From CAVTQY01 sp963736975 (GTDB lineage Bacteria > Pseudomonadota > Alphaproteobacteria > Acetobacterales > Acetobacteraceae), in the NCBI GenBank assembly GCA_963736975.1, contig CAVTQY010000002.1:1166820-1230819 (forward strand): a DNA stretch of 64,000 bases, written 5' to 3'. Made by a program: the position numbers and the translations under genes. The notes beneath the pieces are model-generated. The model worked only from the letters and a program-made list of their open reading frames with translations. It had not been told where the DNA came from and did no database searches. Shown here piece after piece: positions 36,681 to 47,977 of this stretch (position 1 is its first letter; every line of letters begins with the position of its first letter).

Positions 36681-36682
36681 GC

Positions 36683-37389
36683 TCAGCGCTGCAGCCACGC
36701 CAGGGAGTCGCGCAGCCGCTGGGCGGCGTCGCGTTCGAACCAAGCGCCATGGGCGAAATCACCTGTTCCGGCCGCCAGGCCAGCACGCGCTGAACGGCTT
36801 CTCGCGCAGCACGCCGGTTCAACAGAACGATCGCCCGCAGATGAAGCGGCGTCCCTCCGGGCTCGGCGACTCCCAGCAGCCGTGCCAATAGCCGGGTGTG
36901 CGGCGGCAGTGTTTCCGGCGTGAAGTTCTGCACCAGGTCGGTCAACAGCAGCGTGTGCGAGTCCAGGTGGAAAAAAGCCGCCTCACGGAAGCCGGCGCCG
37001 CCCGTGATGATCACCTGCGCGATGTCGGCGGCCCAATCCGAAGGTGCCTCGGTCGGCAAGTCGCGGTCGATGCGCACGCCGGAGCTGCGCACCTGGCGGC
37101 GGTCGCGAAGCCCGGGCACCGCCCATGTCGTCGCCCGCGGACAGGTCGCCGACCAGGCTTGCAGGAACATCCAGTGCGCGAAGCTGGGCGCGACCAGATG
37201 CCGCACCGGGCCCAGACGCTGGATCTGCTCGCGCAGCGTCGGGTCATAGGGGGCTGGGGAGTGGAGCCAAAGGCCGCCATCGCGCAACCGGATCACCGTC
37301 ATCCGCACCGGGAGGTCCAGGCCGAAGGCGCGGATCGGCCCGCTATCGACGATCCATAGGTTCTCGGCGACAGGTTTCAGCGTGTCCAC
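36683..37389 (-). CDS. DUF4336 domain protein (C-terminal frameshift)
   Basis: About 235 residues if corrected, starting at GTG 37389 behind AGGAGG. ENLWIVDSGPIRAFGLDLPV, MTVIRLRDGGLWLHSP, VRHLVAPSFAHWMFLQAW and TFHLDSHTLLLTDLVQNF-like segments match DUF4336, a metallo-beta-lactamase-like fold without proven activity. Near 36757 the frame slips at AAA (36756-36758): one more A would restore VIFAHGAWFERDAA and a normal ending at the TGA of 36683-36685. As sequenced, translation would run on to 36481 with a basic, low-complexity tail inside msrA. It diverges from alaS with 48 bases between starts. Confidence 0.7.
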
Positions 37390-37437
37390 GCGTCCTCCTG
37401 GGTGACAGGGCAGCACCCCTGCGCTAATTCCCCGCTC

Positions 37438-40074
<2,637 letters not shown>

Positions 40075-40076
40075 AC

Positions 40077-41375
40077 ATGCGGTGTAGATCGAGCGTGATG
40101 ATGCGCTGCGCGGGCGTCGGCTTGTGGTTCGCAATGCTGATCGTGGCGACGCCGCAAAGCGTCAGGGCACAGACTGTCCTTCGCATCTGGACGCCCTGGC
40201 CGAGCTACGCCGATATTTTCGAGACACTGAAGACCGAGTTTCGCAAGAGCCATCCCGATATTACGGTCGAAACGACGGAGATGCCGGAGGCGGAGTACCG
40301 TGCCGCCGTGAAATCCGCGCTTGCGGCGAATGCCGGGCCGGACATCATCACCGCGGTGCCCGGCCGAACGGGGATGAACTTCTTCGCCGATGCCGGGGAT
40401 CTGCTGGATCTCACCCCTTACTATCAGAAATACCACTGGGCGGACCATTATCCGCAATGGATCACCGAGGACCTGACGTACACGACGAAATCCGGCCATA
40501 AGGGGATGTGGGTCGTTCCCACGCACATCGCGAGTCTTTTCCTGTTCTATGATCCGACGTTTTTCGCCGATCACCATCTGAACCTGCCGAAGACGTTCGA
40601 TCAGTTTCTCGACTACTGCAAAGCCGCGAATGCGACCGGCGTGATTCCGCTCGCCTTCGGCGATGGCGGCGGCGGGTGGATGGGGGTCGAATATATCTCC
40701 TATCTGCTCACCCAGACGATGGGCGATGCCGGTGTCAAGGCGCTGGTGAATGGTAAAGGCTCATGGACCGCACCGGAGGCGGTGCAGGCCGCGCAAGCGT
40801 TGGTCCAGCTTCGCGACGCGAAGTGTTTCCAACCCGGCGTCGTCTCCACCCCACCGCCGACCGCGCTGGCGCTGTGGATCGCCGGTAAGGCCGGGATGCT
40901 CTATGCCGGCGATTGGTCGTTCGCCGATGTCCAGCGGCAGAACCCGACGCTTTATGGCCGGATGAAGCTGCTGCCGGGCCAACAGCTCAATCCGGCCGAG
41001 CCGATGAAACCCGCCTCTGCGCTCGGCAATTCACTGGCGATCACCTCGTTTTCCAAGTCGCGGGATGCAGCGGTCGCCTGGCTCGACTTCATGGCGAGTG
41101 ACACCGGTCAACTCATCTGGCTGCGCGACGCCAAACGCGTCGTGGCGCGCACGGCCCTGAACACGGTGGCGAACGGCGCTTCCGCCGTGCAGGTGGAAGA
41201 TGTCGCATTGCTGGCAAACGGCACCGCTGTCGATCTCGATTATCCGCTCTGGCCGCAGACCTACAGCGCGCTGGAGAAAGCACTGCAGAATGTGCTGAAC
41301 GGGTCGCAAACACCACAAGCCGCCATGGCGGATGTGCAAGCGGTGGATCAGTCACAATGGCAGGCCCAGCACTGA
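40077..41375 (+). CDS. Sugar-type ABC transporter substrate-binding protein (family 1)
   Basis: 432 residues with a signal peptide (MRCRSS...SVRAQTVL; cleavage near residue 31). LRIWTPWPSYADIFETLKTEF opens a family 1 solute-binding domain, followed by KSGHKGMWVVPTHIASLFLF, AGKAGMLYAGDWSFADVQ and SLAITSFSKSRDAAVAWLDF. Such proteins deliver mono- or oligosaccharides, or glycerol-phosphate-type ligands, to a MalF/MalG-like permease pair, which follows at once. It begins two bases after alaS, probably by chance proximity. Ligand unknown. Confidence 0.88.
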   Translation: MRCRSSVMMRCAGVGLWFAMLIVATPQSVRAQTVLRIWTPWPSYADIFETLKTEFRKSHPDITVETTEMPEAEYRAAVKSALAANAGPDIITAVPGRTGMNFFADAGDLLDLTPYYQKYHWADHYPQWITEDLTYTTKSGHKGMWVVPTHIASLFLFYDPTFFADHHLNLPKTFDQFLDYCKAANATGVIPLAFGDGGGGWMGVEYISYLLTQTMGDAGVKALVNGKGSWTAPEAVQAAQALVQLRDAKCFQPGVVSTPPPTALALWIAGKAGMLYAGDWSFADVQRQNPTLYGRMKLLPGQQLNPAEPMKPASALGNSLAITSFSKSRDAAVAWLDFMASDTGQLIWLRDAKRVVARTALNTVANGASAVQVEDVALLANGTAVDLDYPLWPQTYSALEKALQNVLNGSQTPQAAMADVQAVDQSQWQAQH

Positions 41376-41391
41376 GGGTCTTGCCACCTAC

Positions 41392-42276
41392 ATGACAGGT
41401 CGGAAGTGGCGGGTTGCCCGCGAGACTGCAGGCAGCTACGCATTTCTGGCACCCGGCTCCCTGATCTACGGCACCTTCGTGCTGTATCCGCTGGTCGGCG
41501 CCTTCATCATCAGCGCGACCGACTGGGACGGCAACACGCCGGGGCTACATTTCATCGGTCTGGCGAACTACGCGGCGCTGCTGCGCGATCCGTTCGTGCT
41601 GCGCTGCCTGTTGAACGTGTTGGTGTGGTTGGCGGTGAACGTCACGGTCGCGCCGATCGTCGGTCTCGCCGCCGCAGCGATGGTCAACCAGAACAAGGTC
41701 ATCGGCAAGGGCTTGTTCCGCACCTGCCTGTTCATGCCGGCCACTGTGTCGGCGGTGGTGATCGGGTTCACCTGGCAGTGGATCTATAACCCGATCTACG
41801 GGATTCTGGATGCGGCGCTGCGCGGCGTGGGCCTCGGCGCGGCCGCGACCGACTGGCTAGGCACCCCGGGGACGGCGCTGGTGGCCGTCGCGGTCGCCAA
41901 TTCCTGGCAGAACGCCGCGCTGTTTTTCATCTTCTACCTGGCCGGATTGCAGCAGATCCCGTCGGAACTGCACGAGGCGGCAACCGTCGAGGGCGCCACC
42001 GGCTGGCAGACCTTCCGCCACATCACGCTGCCGCTGCTCCGGCCCACGACAACGACCGTGGTGGCGTTGGCGATCATCTGGTCTCTGCGGCAGTTCGATT
42101 TGGTGTGGACGATGACGCAAGGCGGCCCCGGCAACGCGACGGAAACGCTCGGGACCTACATCTATCGCAGCGCCTTCCTGTTCAACCGGATGGGGTATTC
42201 GTCAGCGCTTTCGGTGCTGTTGTTGGTGCTCACCGCGTTGGTGACGCTGGGGTTCATGGCATGGCGCGAACGCTGA
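41392..42276 (+). CDS. Sugar-type ABC transporter permease (MalF-like)
   Basis: 294 residues, six membrane helices. AGSYAFLAPGSLIYGTFVLY starts the family signature; TCLFMPATVSAVVIGFTWQW and the EAA loop ELHEAATVEGATGWQTFRHI identify it as a MalF-type permease of the CUT1 group. The start at ATG 41392 lies 16 bases after the binding protein. Its last 16 bases overlap the next permease. Confidence 0.9.
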   Translation: MTGRKWRVARETAGSYAFLAPGSLIYGTFVLYPLVGAFIISATDWDGNTPGLHFIGLANYAALLRDPFVLRCLLNVLVWLAVNVTVAPIVGLAAAAMVNQNKVIGKGLFRTCLFMPATVSAVVIGFTWQWIYNPIYGILDAALRGVGLGAAATDWLGTPGTALVAVAVANSWQNAALFFIFYLAGLQQIPSELHEAATVEGATGWQTFRHITLPLLRPTTTTVVALAIIWSLRQFDLVWTMTQGGPGNATETLGTYIYRSAFLFNRMGYSSALSVLLLVLTALVTLGFMAWRER

Positions 42277-43085
42277 GACGCGCACTGGCGCACGCAGTGC
42301 TGATCGTGTTCGCTCTCTCGGCGATCCTGCCGTTTCTATGGCTGCTTATCGGGTCTCTGAAGACGAATGTCGAGGTGCTGACGTCGCCGGCCTTTTCGCT
42401 GCCGTCCCTGCCGCAATGGGTGAATTACGGGCATGCCTGGACCCTCGGCGGATTCCGTTTGTATTTCAAGAACAGCGCCGTGATCGCGGCGGTCTCGGAT
42501 GCGGCGGTACTGTCCCTGGCCGCACCGGCCGGCTTCGCCTTCGCGCGCCGGCGTTTCTTCGGCCAGCGCGCGCTGTTCGGTCTGGTCGTCATGGGTATGG
42601 TGCTGCCGCCGCAGATCGCGCTGACCGCCCTGTTCCGGTTGCTGAAGGGGCTCGGCGTGCTCGACAGCTACATGGCTCTGATCCTGCCCTATACGGCGTT
42701 CCATCTGTCATTATGCGTGTTCGTGCTGCGCGGGTATTTTGCCGAACTGCCGGTGGAGTTGTCTGAGGCGGCAGCGCTGGACGGCGCGTCCGCTCGGCAG
42801 GTGTTCTTCCGCGTTCTGCTGCCGCTGACCCGGCCGATGCTGGTTTCGCTCGGACTGCTGAACTTCATCTGGATGTGGAACGAGTTCCTGTTTGCCGTCT
42901 CCTTCATCTACACCAACGAGTTGAAGACGATTCCGGCTGGATTGTTCTCCTTCGTCGGACGGGAATATTCGGACCTTGGCGCCATGGCGGCGGGCATCGT
43001 GCTGTCGATGATCCCTGTGCTGGTGCTGTATCTGGCGTTTCAGCGGCAGATCGTGCGCGGGCTGATCGGCGGTGCGCTCAAGTGA
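42261..43085 (+). CDS. Sugar-type ABC transporter permease (MalG-like)
   Basis: 274 residues, six helices. AVLIVFALSAILPFLWLLIG, the KNSAVIAAVSDAAVLSLAA core and the EAA loop ELSEAAALDGASARQVFFRV fit a MalG-type permease; WNEFLFAVSFI is a common late motif. It overlaps the MalF-like gene by 16 bases. No ATPase of the MalK/UgpC/MsmX type follows; the next genes are on the other strand, so the system needs an ATPase from elsewhere. Confidence 0.9.
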   Translation: MARTLRRALAHAVLIVFALSAILPFLWLLIGSLKTNVEVLTSPAFSLPSLPQWVNYGHAWTLGGFRLYFKNSAVIAAVSDAAVLSLAAPAGFAFARRRFFGQRALFGLVVMGMVLPPQIALTALFRLLKGLGVLDSYMALILPYTAFHLSLCVFVLRGYFAELPVELSEAAALDGASARQVFFRVLLPLTRPMLVSLGLLNFIWMWNEFLFAVSFIYTNELKTIPAGLFSFVGREYSDLGAMAAGIVLSMIPVLVLYLAFQRQIVRGLIGGALK

Positions 43086-43098
43086 GCGGGCCAGCCGC

Positions 43099-43536
43099 CT
43101 ACTGCTTCTCCGCCTTTCCCTTGAACGAGCGCGTCGGCACGTCGCGGAACAGCGACATATGCGTGTGCTGCGCGACCCAAGGCGCCTCGACCTCGTCGCG
43201 GACGAACACGACAGTGGCACGGCCGGGACGATCGTAGGGCGCGCCGTCCTCGCGATAGCCAGTGGAATCGAACACGCCCATGCCGACTGCCTGTAGCCGG
43301 TCGGGCGAGACGATCACGCGGATATCGGGCCGCCAGCGGAAGCCGTCGATATGCGGCCAGACATTCCGCCATTGGGCCTGCTCCGCTGCGTCGCGTCCGG
43401 TCATGAAATCGGTGAAGGTACCGAACGCAACCATGTCGGACGCAAAGATCGGGCGGGCGCCGGCGAAATCCACCGCCTGGACGTGTGCCGCCAAGGTCTC
43501 GAACCAGCGGCGGACGCCTGCCTCGTCCTCGCTCAT
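43099..43536 (-). CDS. NTF2-like / SnoaL-type domain protein
   Basis: 145 residues. VRRWFETLAAHVQAVDFAGA, FGTFTDFMTGRDAAEQAQW, WPHIDGFRW and ATVVFVRDEVEAPWVAQHTH fit the nuclear-transport-factor-2-like superfamily in its DUF4440/SnoaL_3 branch, a cone-shaped fold used by varied enzymes and binding proteins. No catalytic residues can be named. It overlaps the upstream dienelactone hydrolase gene by four bases, so the two are likely cotranscribed. The start at ATG 43536 fits. Confidence 0.7.
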   Translation of the reverse strand: MSEDEAGVRRWFETLAAHVQAVDFAGARPIFASDMVAFGTFTDFMTGRDAAEQAQWRNVWPHIDGFRWRPDIRVIVSPDRLQAVGMGVFDSTGYREDGAPYDRPGRATVVFVRDEVEAPWVAQHTHMSLFRDVPTRSFKGKAEKQ

Positions 43537-44354
43537 GCCACGTCGTACTGCTTGAACCAGCCGAGCGCGCGCTGCCAGGCGTTCCTTGCATCCGCCTCCC
43601 GGTAGCTTGGCCGGTAGTCGGCGTGGAAAGCGTGCGGCGCATCCGGGTAGATGACGATTTCTATCGTCCTTCCGGCGGCCTTCGCCTTGGCTTCGGCTTC
43701 ACGGATCAGCGGCATGGGATTGTTGCTGTCCTGCCCGCCATACAGCCCAAGCAGCGGGCATAGAATCTTCTCGGCGACATCCAGCGCGGTATGCGGCTGA
43801 AGCGGGGTCGTCTTGCCGTCGAGTATACCGTACCAGGACACGGCCGCTTTCAGCCGAGAGTTATGCGCCGCGTACAGCCACACATCGCGTCCACCGCGAC
43901 AGAACCCGTTGACGCCCAGCCGCGTCGGATCGCCGTGGTTCTTCGCCGCCCAGTCGGCGGTCGCATCGAGATCGCTCATGATCTGCGCGTCGGAGGATTT
44001 GGCGATCACGCCAGAGATCTCCTTCATGCTGGTGATCTTCGACAGATCAGCGATCCGCGCATAGATTTCCGGCGCAACCGCGAGATAGCCTACCTTGGCG
44101 AAACGGCGGCACACATCCCGGATGTATTCGTTGACCCCGAAAATCTCCTCGATCACCAGGATTGTCGGAAACGGACCGGCGCCGTCGGGGCGGGCGGCGT
44201 AGCCGGGGAGTTGCCCGTCGGAGACGGGGATCTGCACCTGATCGGCAACGAGTCCCTGCGTGTCCGTATGGATCGCCTGCGCCTCCACCACCGTGGTGGC
44301 GAGGGTGAAACCGCTGATCAGCGACGTCATCATAAACCCACGGCGTCTCAGCAT
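43533..44354 (-). CDS. Dienelactone hydrolase family protein with signal sequence
   Basis: 273 residues. The N-terminus MLRRRGFMMTSLISGFTLATT..EAQA looks like a secretion signal, possibly twin-arginine. The alpha/beta-hydrolase core has ILVIEEIFGVNEYIRDVCRR, nucleophile elbow GVNGFCRGGRDVW with Cys as in dienelactone hydrolase, LLGLYGGQDSNNP for the Asp, and YPDAPHAFHADYRPSY for the His. Members hydrolyse dienelactones or other carbonyl esters. A secreted form of this family is common and of unknown substrate. It is separated from icd by the repeat region 44355-44456 and is followed by the NTF2-like gene. Confidence 0.82.
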   Translation of the reverse strand: MLRRRGFMMTSLISGFTLATTVVEAQAIHTDTQGLVADQVQIPVSDGQLPGYAARPDGAGPFPTILVIEEIFGVNEYIRDVCRRFAKVGYLAVAPEIYARIADLSKITSMKEISGVIAKSSDAQIMSDLDATADWAAKNHGDPTRLGVNGFCRGGRDVWLYAAHNSRLKAAVSWYGILDGKTTPLQPHTALDVAEKILCPLLGLYGGQDSNNPMPLIREAEAKAKAAGRTIEIVIYPDAPHAFHADYRPSYREADARNAWQRALGWFKQYDVA

Positions 44355-44374
44355 CTCGTGACTCCAGTAAAGGA

Positions 44375-44450
44375 TTCACCACAGGGAGACACAGAGGCAG
44401 GGAGGATTCGCGGAGTTTTTTCTCCCCAACTCTGAGCCTCTGTGGTCAAA
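44375..44450. repeat. Intergenic inverted repeat with CACAGAGGC arms
   Basis: ACAGAGGC (44391-44398) and GCCTCTGT (44436-44443) are inverted copies, extended by TTCACCACAG and TGTGGTCAAA at the outside. Inside is a small hairpin GGAGTTTTTTCTCC (44412-44425). Sequences of the TTCACCACAGAGACACAGAGGC type recur in intergenic gaps of many bacterial genomes. It sits between icd and the dienelactone hydrolase gene, which share a strand. Confidence 0.6.
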
Positions 44451-44456
44451 CCTTGT

Positions 44457-45671
44457 CTACTTCATCGCCGCTCTCAAGTTCGTGTCGATCTTGTCGAGAA
44501 AAGCCTGCGTGTTCAGCCACCGCTGGTCAGGCCCTATCAGCATGGCCAGATCGCGTGTCATAGCGCCGGACTCCACAGTCTCGACACACACCCGCTCCAG
44601 CGTGTCGGCGAAGCGCGTTACCTCCGGCGTGTTGTCGAAGCGCCCGCGATACGCCAGGCCGCGGGTCCAGGCGAAGATCGACGCGATCGGGTTGGTCGAG
44701 GTCTCCTTGCCTTGCTGATGCTGGCGGTAGTGGCGGGTGACCGTGCCGTGCGCCGCCTCACTCTCCACTGTCCTGCCGTCCGGGCTCATCAGCACCGACG
44801 TCATCAGCCCGAGCGAGCCGAAGCCCTGCGCCACCACATCGGACTGCACGTCGCCATCGTAGTTCTTGCAGGCCCAGACATAGCCGCCGTTCCATTTCAG
44901 CGCCTGCGCCACCATGTCGTCGATCAGTCGGTGCTCATAGGTGAGGCCGCGCTTGTCATACTCGGCCTTGAATTCGCGATCGAAAATCTCCTGGAACAGG
45001 TCCTTGAAGTAGCCGTCATAGGTTTTGAGGATCGTGTTCTTGGTGGAGAGATAGACCGGCCACCCTCGCTGCAGGCCATAATTGAACGAAGCGCGGGCGA
45101 AGCCCTCGATCAACTCGCGAGTGTTGTGCATCGCCATCGCCACGCCGCCATCCCTGAACTCGTGCACGTCGAGGGTCTGCGCCGGCCCGCCGCCGGCCGA
45201 CTGATAGGTCAGCGTCACCTTGCCCGGGCCGGGAAGTTTCAACTCCGTGGCGCGGTAGATGTCGCCGTAAGCGTGCCGGCCAATGACGATCGGCTGCGTC
45301 CAGTGCGGCACCAGCCGCGGCACGTTCTTGCAGATGATCGGCTCGCGGAAAATGGTGCCGTCGAGGATGTTGCGGATGGTGCCGTTCGGGCTGCGGTACA
45401 TCCGCTTGAGGTTGAACTCCTTAAGCCGCGCCTCATCGGGGGTGATGGTGGCGCATTTCACACCGACGCCATATGTCGCGATGGCCTTGGCTGCATCGAC
45501 CGTCACCTGGTCGTCGGTCTCGTCGCGATACTCGATGCCGAGGTCGAAATATTTCAGGTCGATGTCGAGATAGGGCAGGATCAGCTTGTCCTTGATGAAC
45601 CCCCAGATGATGCGGGTCATTTCGTCGCCGTCCAGCTCGACGACGGGGGTCTTCACCTTGATCTTTGCCAT
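44457..45671 (-). CDS. icd: NADP-dependent isocitrate dehydrogenase
   Basis: 404 residues from ATG 45671 (MAKIKVKTPVVELDGDEMTR), behind GAGGACAG. The sequence is of the eukaryote-like NADP type used by alphaproteobacteria: WGFIKDKLILPYLDIDLKYF, RSPNGTIRNILDGTIFREPI (the SxxG..IR substrate site), RHAYGDIYRATEL, DDMVAQALKWNGGYVWACKN and EAAHGTVTRHYRQHQ. It oxidises isocitrate to 2-oxoglutarate in the TCA cycle, a major NADPH source. Full length. A perfect hairpin at 45695-45717 sits in the leader. Confidence 0.97.
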   Translation of the reverse strand: MAKIKVKTPVVELDGDEMTRIIWGFIKDKLILPYLDIDLKYFDLGIEYRDETDDQVTVDAAKAIATYGVGVKCATITPDEARLKEFNLKRMYRSPNGTIRNILDGTIFREPIICKNVPRLVPHWTQPIVIGRHAYGDIYRATELKLPGPGKVTLTYQSAGGGPAQTLDVHEFRDGGVAMAMHNTRELIEGFARASFNYGLQRGWPVYLSTKNTILKTYDGYFKDLFQEIFDREFKAEYDKRGLTYEHRLIDDMVAQALKWNGGYVWACKNYDGDVQSDVVAQGFGSLGLMTSVLMSPDGRTVESEAAHGTVTRHYRQHQQGKETSTNPIASIFAWTRGLAYRGRFDNTPEVTRFADTLERVCVETVESGAMTRDLAMLIGPDQRWLNTQAFLDKIDTNLRAAMK

Positions 45672-45694
45672 TCTGTCCTCGCCAGGCGCATCAC

Positions 45695-45717
45695 CCACAA
45701 GGGGCGGCGCCTTGTGG
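45695..45717. promoter_or_regulatory. Perfect 8-bp hairpin in the icd leader
   Basis: CCACAAGG (45695-45702) and CCTTGTGG (45710-45717) pair perfectly around a seven-base loop, 24 bases upstream of the icd start codon. It could be an operator or a leader hairpin limiting icd expression, or an unrelated intergenic palindrome. No protein is assigned to it. Confidence 0.4.
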
Positions 45718-45813
45718 CACCCGCTCCCGTCGGGGGCAAGCGACGCTCACTCCCTCGCCCCCGCGACGGCAGAGGGGTGGTGTGCGAATCCGGTGACCGG
45801 GTAGATTGTCGCG

Positions 45814-46437
45814 GTGCCTACATTCAGGCTGGAGAAACGGGCGGGGGGTCGCGTCGCCGGCATCGACGAGGTTGGCCGAGGGCCGCTCGCCGGGCCCGTG
45901 GTGGCGGCTGCGGTAGTGTTTCCCAGCGGGGTGCCACGGCGGCTGGCGTCGCTGATTGATGATTCCAAGAAACTCTCGCCGGAGGAACGGCTGGTCGCGT
46001 TCGACGCGATCCGCGCCTCCGGGCGGGCGGAGATCGCGGTCGGCGCCGCATCCGTGACCGAAATCGCTCGGTTCAACATCCTGCGGGCCGCGCTGCTGGC
46101 GATGTGCCGTGCCGTGGCGCGATTGCCGGGACCACCCGATCTGGCGCTGGTGGACGGCAACATCCCCCCGGCGCTGTCGTGTCCCGTGCGTTGTGTCGTG
46201 GGCGGCGACGGGCTGTCGCTGTCGATCGCCGCTGCCTCGATTATCGCCAAGGTGCTGCGGGATCGGGCGATGACCCGGCTGGCCGTGCGCTTCCCGGGCT
46301 ATGGGTGGGAAGCCAATGTTGGCTATTCCACGCCCGGCCACCGCGCCGCCTTGCGTGCGCTCGGCCCCACCATCCATCACCGGCCGGATTTCGGCGCCGT
46401 GCGCCAGCTCGCCCTCGAGCTGGATGTGGCCGACTGA
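45814..46437 (+). CDS. rnhB: Ribonuclease HII
   Basis: 207 residues from a GTG at 45814. VAGIDEVGRGPLAGPVVAAA is the RNase HII signature with the DE catalytic pair, LALVDGNIPP carries a further acidic residue, and LSIAAASIIAKVLRDRAM with GYGWEANVGYSTPGHRAAL completes the conserved region. It cuts the RNA strand of RNA-DNA hybrids and removes single ribonucleotides from DNA. Placed just before ccrM, as in many alphaproteobacteria. Confidence 0.95.
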   Translation: MPTFRLEKRAGGRVAGIDEVGRGPLAGPVVAAAVVFPSGVPRRLASLIDDSKKLSPEERLVAFDAIRASGRAEIAVGAASVTEIARFNILRAALLAMCRAVARLPGPPDLALVDGNIPPALSCPVRCVVGGDGLSLSIAAASIIAKVLRDRAMTRLAVRFPGYGWEANVGYSTPGHRAALRALGPTIHHRPDFGAVRQLALELDVAD

Positions 46438-46448
46438 TGCCTCGCTGA

Positions 46449-47579
46449 TTGACGCGGCCTCGCGCGCCCGGTCACGATATCGCACCAAAGCTGGGGTTGT
46501 TGGACATCATCGTGGAAGTCGTCCGCGAACTGCCGCTCGACCAGATTCTGCTGGGCGATTGCATCACCATGATGCGGATGCTGCCGCCCGCTTCGGTGCA
46601 CTGCGTGTTCGCCGATCCGCCCTACAATCTGCAGCTTCGGGGGGAGCTGCGCCGGCCGGATGACAGCCTCGTGGACGGCGTCGATGAGGAGTGGGACCGG
46701 TTCACCGATTTCGCCACCTATGACGCGTTCACCCGCGACTGGCTCGCGGAATGCCGGCGTCTGCTGCGCAAGGACGGCACGTTGTGGGTGATCGGCGCCT
46801 ATCACAACATCTTCCGCATCGGCGCCATCATGCAGGATCTGGGGTTCTGGATCCTGAACGACGTGATCTGGCGCAAGGCCAATCCGATGCCGAATTTTCG
46901 CGGCCGGCGCTTCACCAACGCCCATGAAACGCTGATCTGGGCGGCGCGGCAGCGGAACTCGCGCCACCGCTTCAACTACCAGGCGATGAAGGCGCTGAAC
47001 GACGACATCCAGATGCGCAGCGACTGGTGGATCCCGCTCTGCACCGGCGCGGAACGGCTGCGCAATCAGCACGGACTCAAGCTGCACCCGACACAGAAGC
47101 CGGAGGCTCTGCTGCACCGCGTGCTGCTGTCCAGCACCGGTCCAGGCGACATAGTGCTGGATCCGTTCATCGGCACCGGGACCACCGCGGTGGTGGCCAA
47201 GCGGCTGCATCGGCATTTCATCGGTGTCGAGCGGCATCCGGCCTATGTGGAGGCGGCCTGGGGCCGGATCCGGCGAACCCGAGCGGCGCCGCAGGACGGG
47301 GTGGCGACCACTCAGTCCCGCCGGGACAAGCCGCGGGTGCCGTTCGGTAGCCTGGTGGAACGTGGGCTCGTGCCGCCGGGCACACAGCTCACCGACCGGC
47401 TGCGGCGCGTGGTGGCTGTGGTCACGGCCGATGGCACCGTCCGAGCAGGGGCGGCGCAGGGCTCGATCCATCAGGTGGGCGCGGCGGTACAGAATGCGCC
47501 GTCCTGCAATGGCTGGACGTTCTGGCATATCGAGCAGGACGGGGCGCTGGTGCCGCTCGACCGGCTCCGCGGTCCGTGA
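46449..47579 (+). CDS. ccrM: Cell-cycle DNA adenine methyltransferase CcrM (GANTC)
   Basis: About 376 residues from the outermost TTG at 46449; TTG 46500 or GTG 46512 are possible shorter starts, nearer to ELPLDQILLGDCI. DPPYNLQL (catalytic) comes before FIGTGTTAVVAKRL (SAM binding), the order of beta-class N6-adenine methyltransferases. NPMPNFRGRRFTNAHETLIW and the C-terminal RAMA-type domain (about residues 295-376, ending GWTFWHIEQDGALVPLDRL) are CcrM features. In Caulobacter and relatives, CcrM methylates GANTC late in replication and so controls gene expression through the cell cycle. Whether it is essential here cannot be told from sequence. Confidence 0.93.
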   Translation: MTRPRAPGHDIAPKLGLLDIIVEVVRELPLDQILLGDCITMMRMLPPASVHCVFADPPYNLQLRGELRRPDDSLVDGVDEEWDRFTDFATYDAFTRDWLAECRRLLRKDGTLWVIGAYHNIFRIGAIMQDLGFWILNDVIWRKANPMPNFRGRRFTNAHETLIWAARQRNSRHRFNYQAMKALNDDIQMRSDWWIPLCTGAERLRNQHGLKLHPTQKPEALLHRVLLSSTGPGDIVLDPFIGTGTTAVVAKRLHRHFIGVERHPAYVEAAWGRIRRTRAAPQDGVATTQSRRDKPRVPFGSLVERGLVPPGTQLTDRLRRVVAVVTADGTVRAGAAQGSIHQVGAAVQNAPSCNGWTFWHIEQDGALVPLDRLRGP

Positions 47580-47582
47580 CCC

Positions 47583-47963
47583 CTAAACTCGCAGCTCCGC
47601 GCCGGGTTTACCGGGCATGGCGCTTATGTAAGCCGACACCTCATCGGTCATGCTGTCGGCGATCTCGGTCTCCGGCATCCCGCAGCTCGCGGGGTACGTG
47701 CGCACCCACGTGTCGAGGATACGGTGGCTGATCGAGCTGCACAGGCGGAGGGTCACTCTTATCGCCTTGCCGAGCCGCTGCACGCTGCCCTCCACATAAA
47801 GGTCGGTGTCCGGCAGGGAGCGGTCGGCGAATCCGATACCTCCGAGTGTCGCCGTTATGGCGGCGCTCAGCGTCAAAGCGGAATATCCGGGATCGTGGAT
47901 ATCCCAGAGAACGGTCAACGTCTGCATCTGCTCGGGCAGGTCTATCATCGGCCGGCCCGCCAT
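47583..47963 (-). CDS. Small protein resembling the TolB-like domain of adenylate-cyclase/TPR proteins
   Basis: 126 residues. LYVEGSVQRLGKAIRVTLRL followed by EIADSMTDEVSAYIS matches the pattern (Y)xxEGSVRR..D.VRVTxQL...L.DEI seen in the TolB-like domain that precedes TPR repeats in cyclase-associated proteins. Here it stands alone, without cyclase or TPR parts, and SISHRILDTWVRT replaces the usual 'LWADRYDR' region. It may be a free-standing domain or a fragment of a larger gene. Its start is only 14 bases from the tilS start on the other strand. Confidence 0.5.
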   Translation of the reverse strand: MAGRPMIDLPEQMQTLTVLWDIHDPGYSALTLSAAITATLGGIGFADRSLPDTDLYVEGSVQRLGKAIRVTLRLCSSISHRILDTWVRTYPASCGMPETEIADSMTDEVSAYISAMPGKPGAELRV

Positions 47964-47977
47964 TCATCCGCGCTGCC

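Noticed and set aside
46377..47528. Long minus-strand frame opposite ccrM
   Set aside because: Antisense to a clear CcrM; no motif and biased composition.
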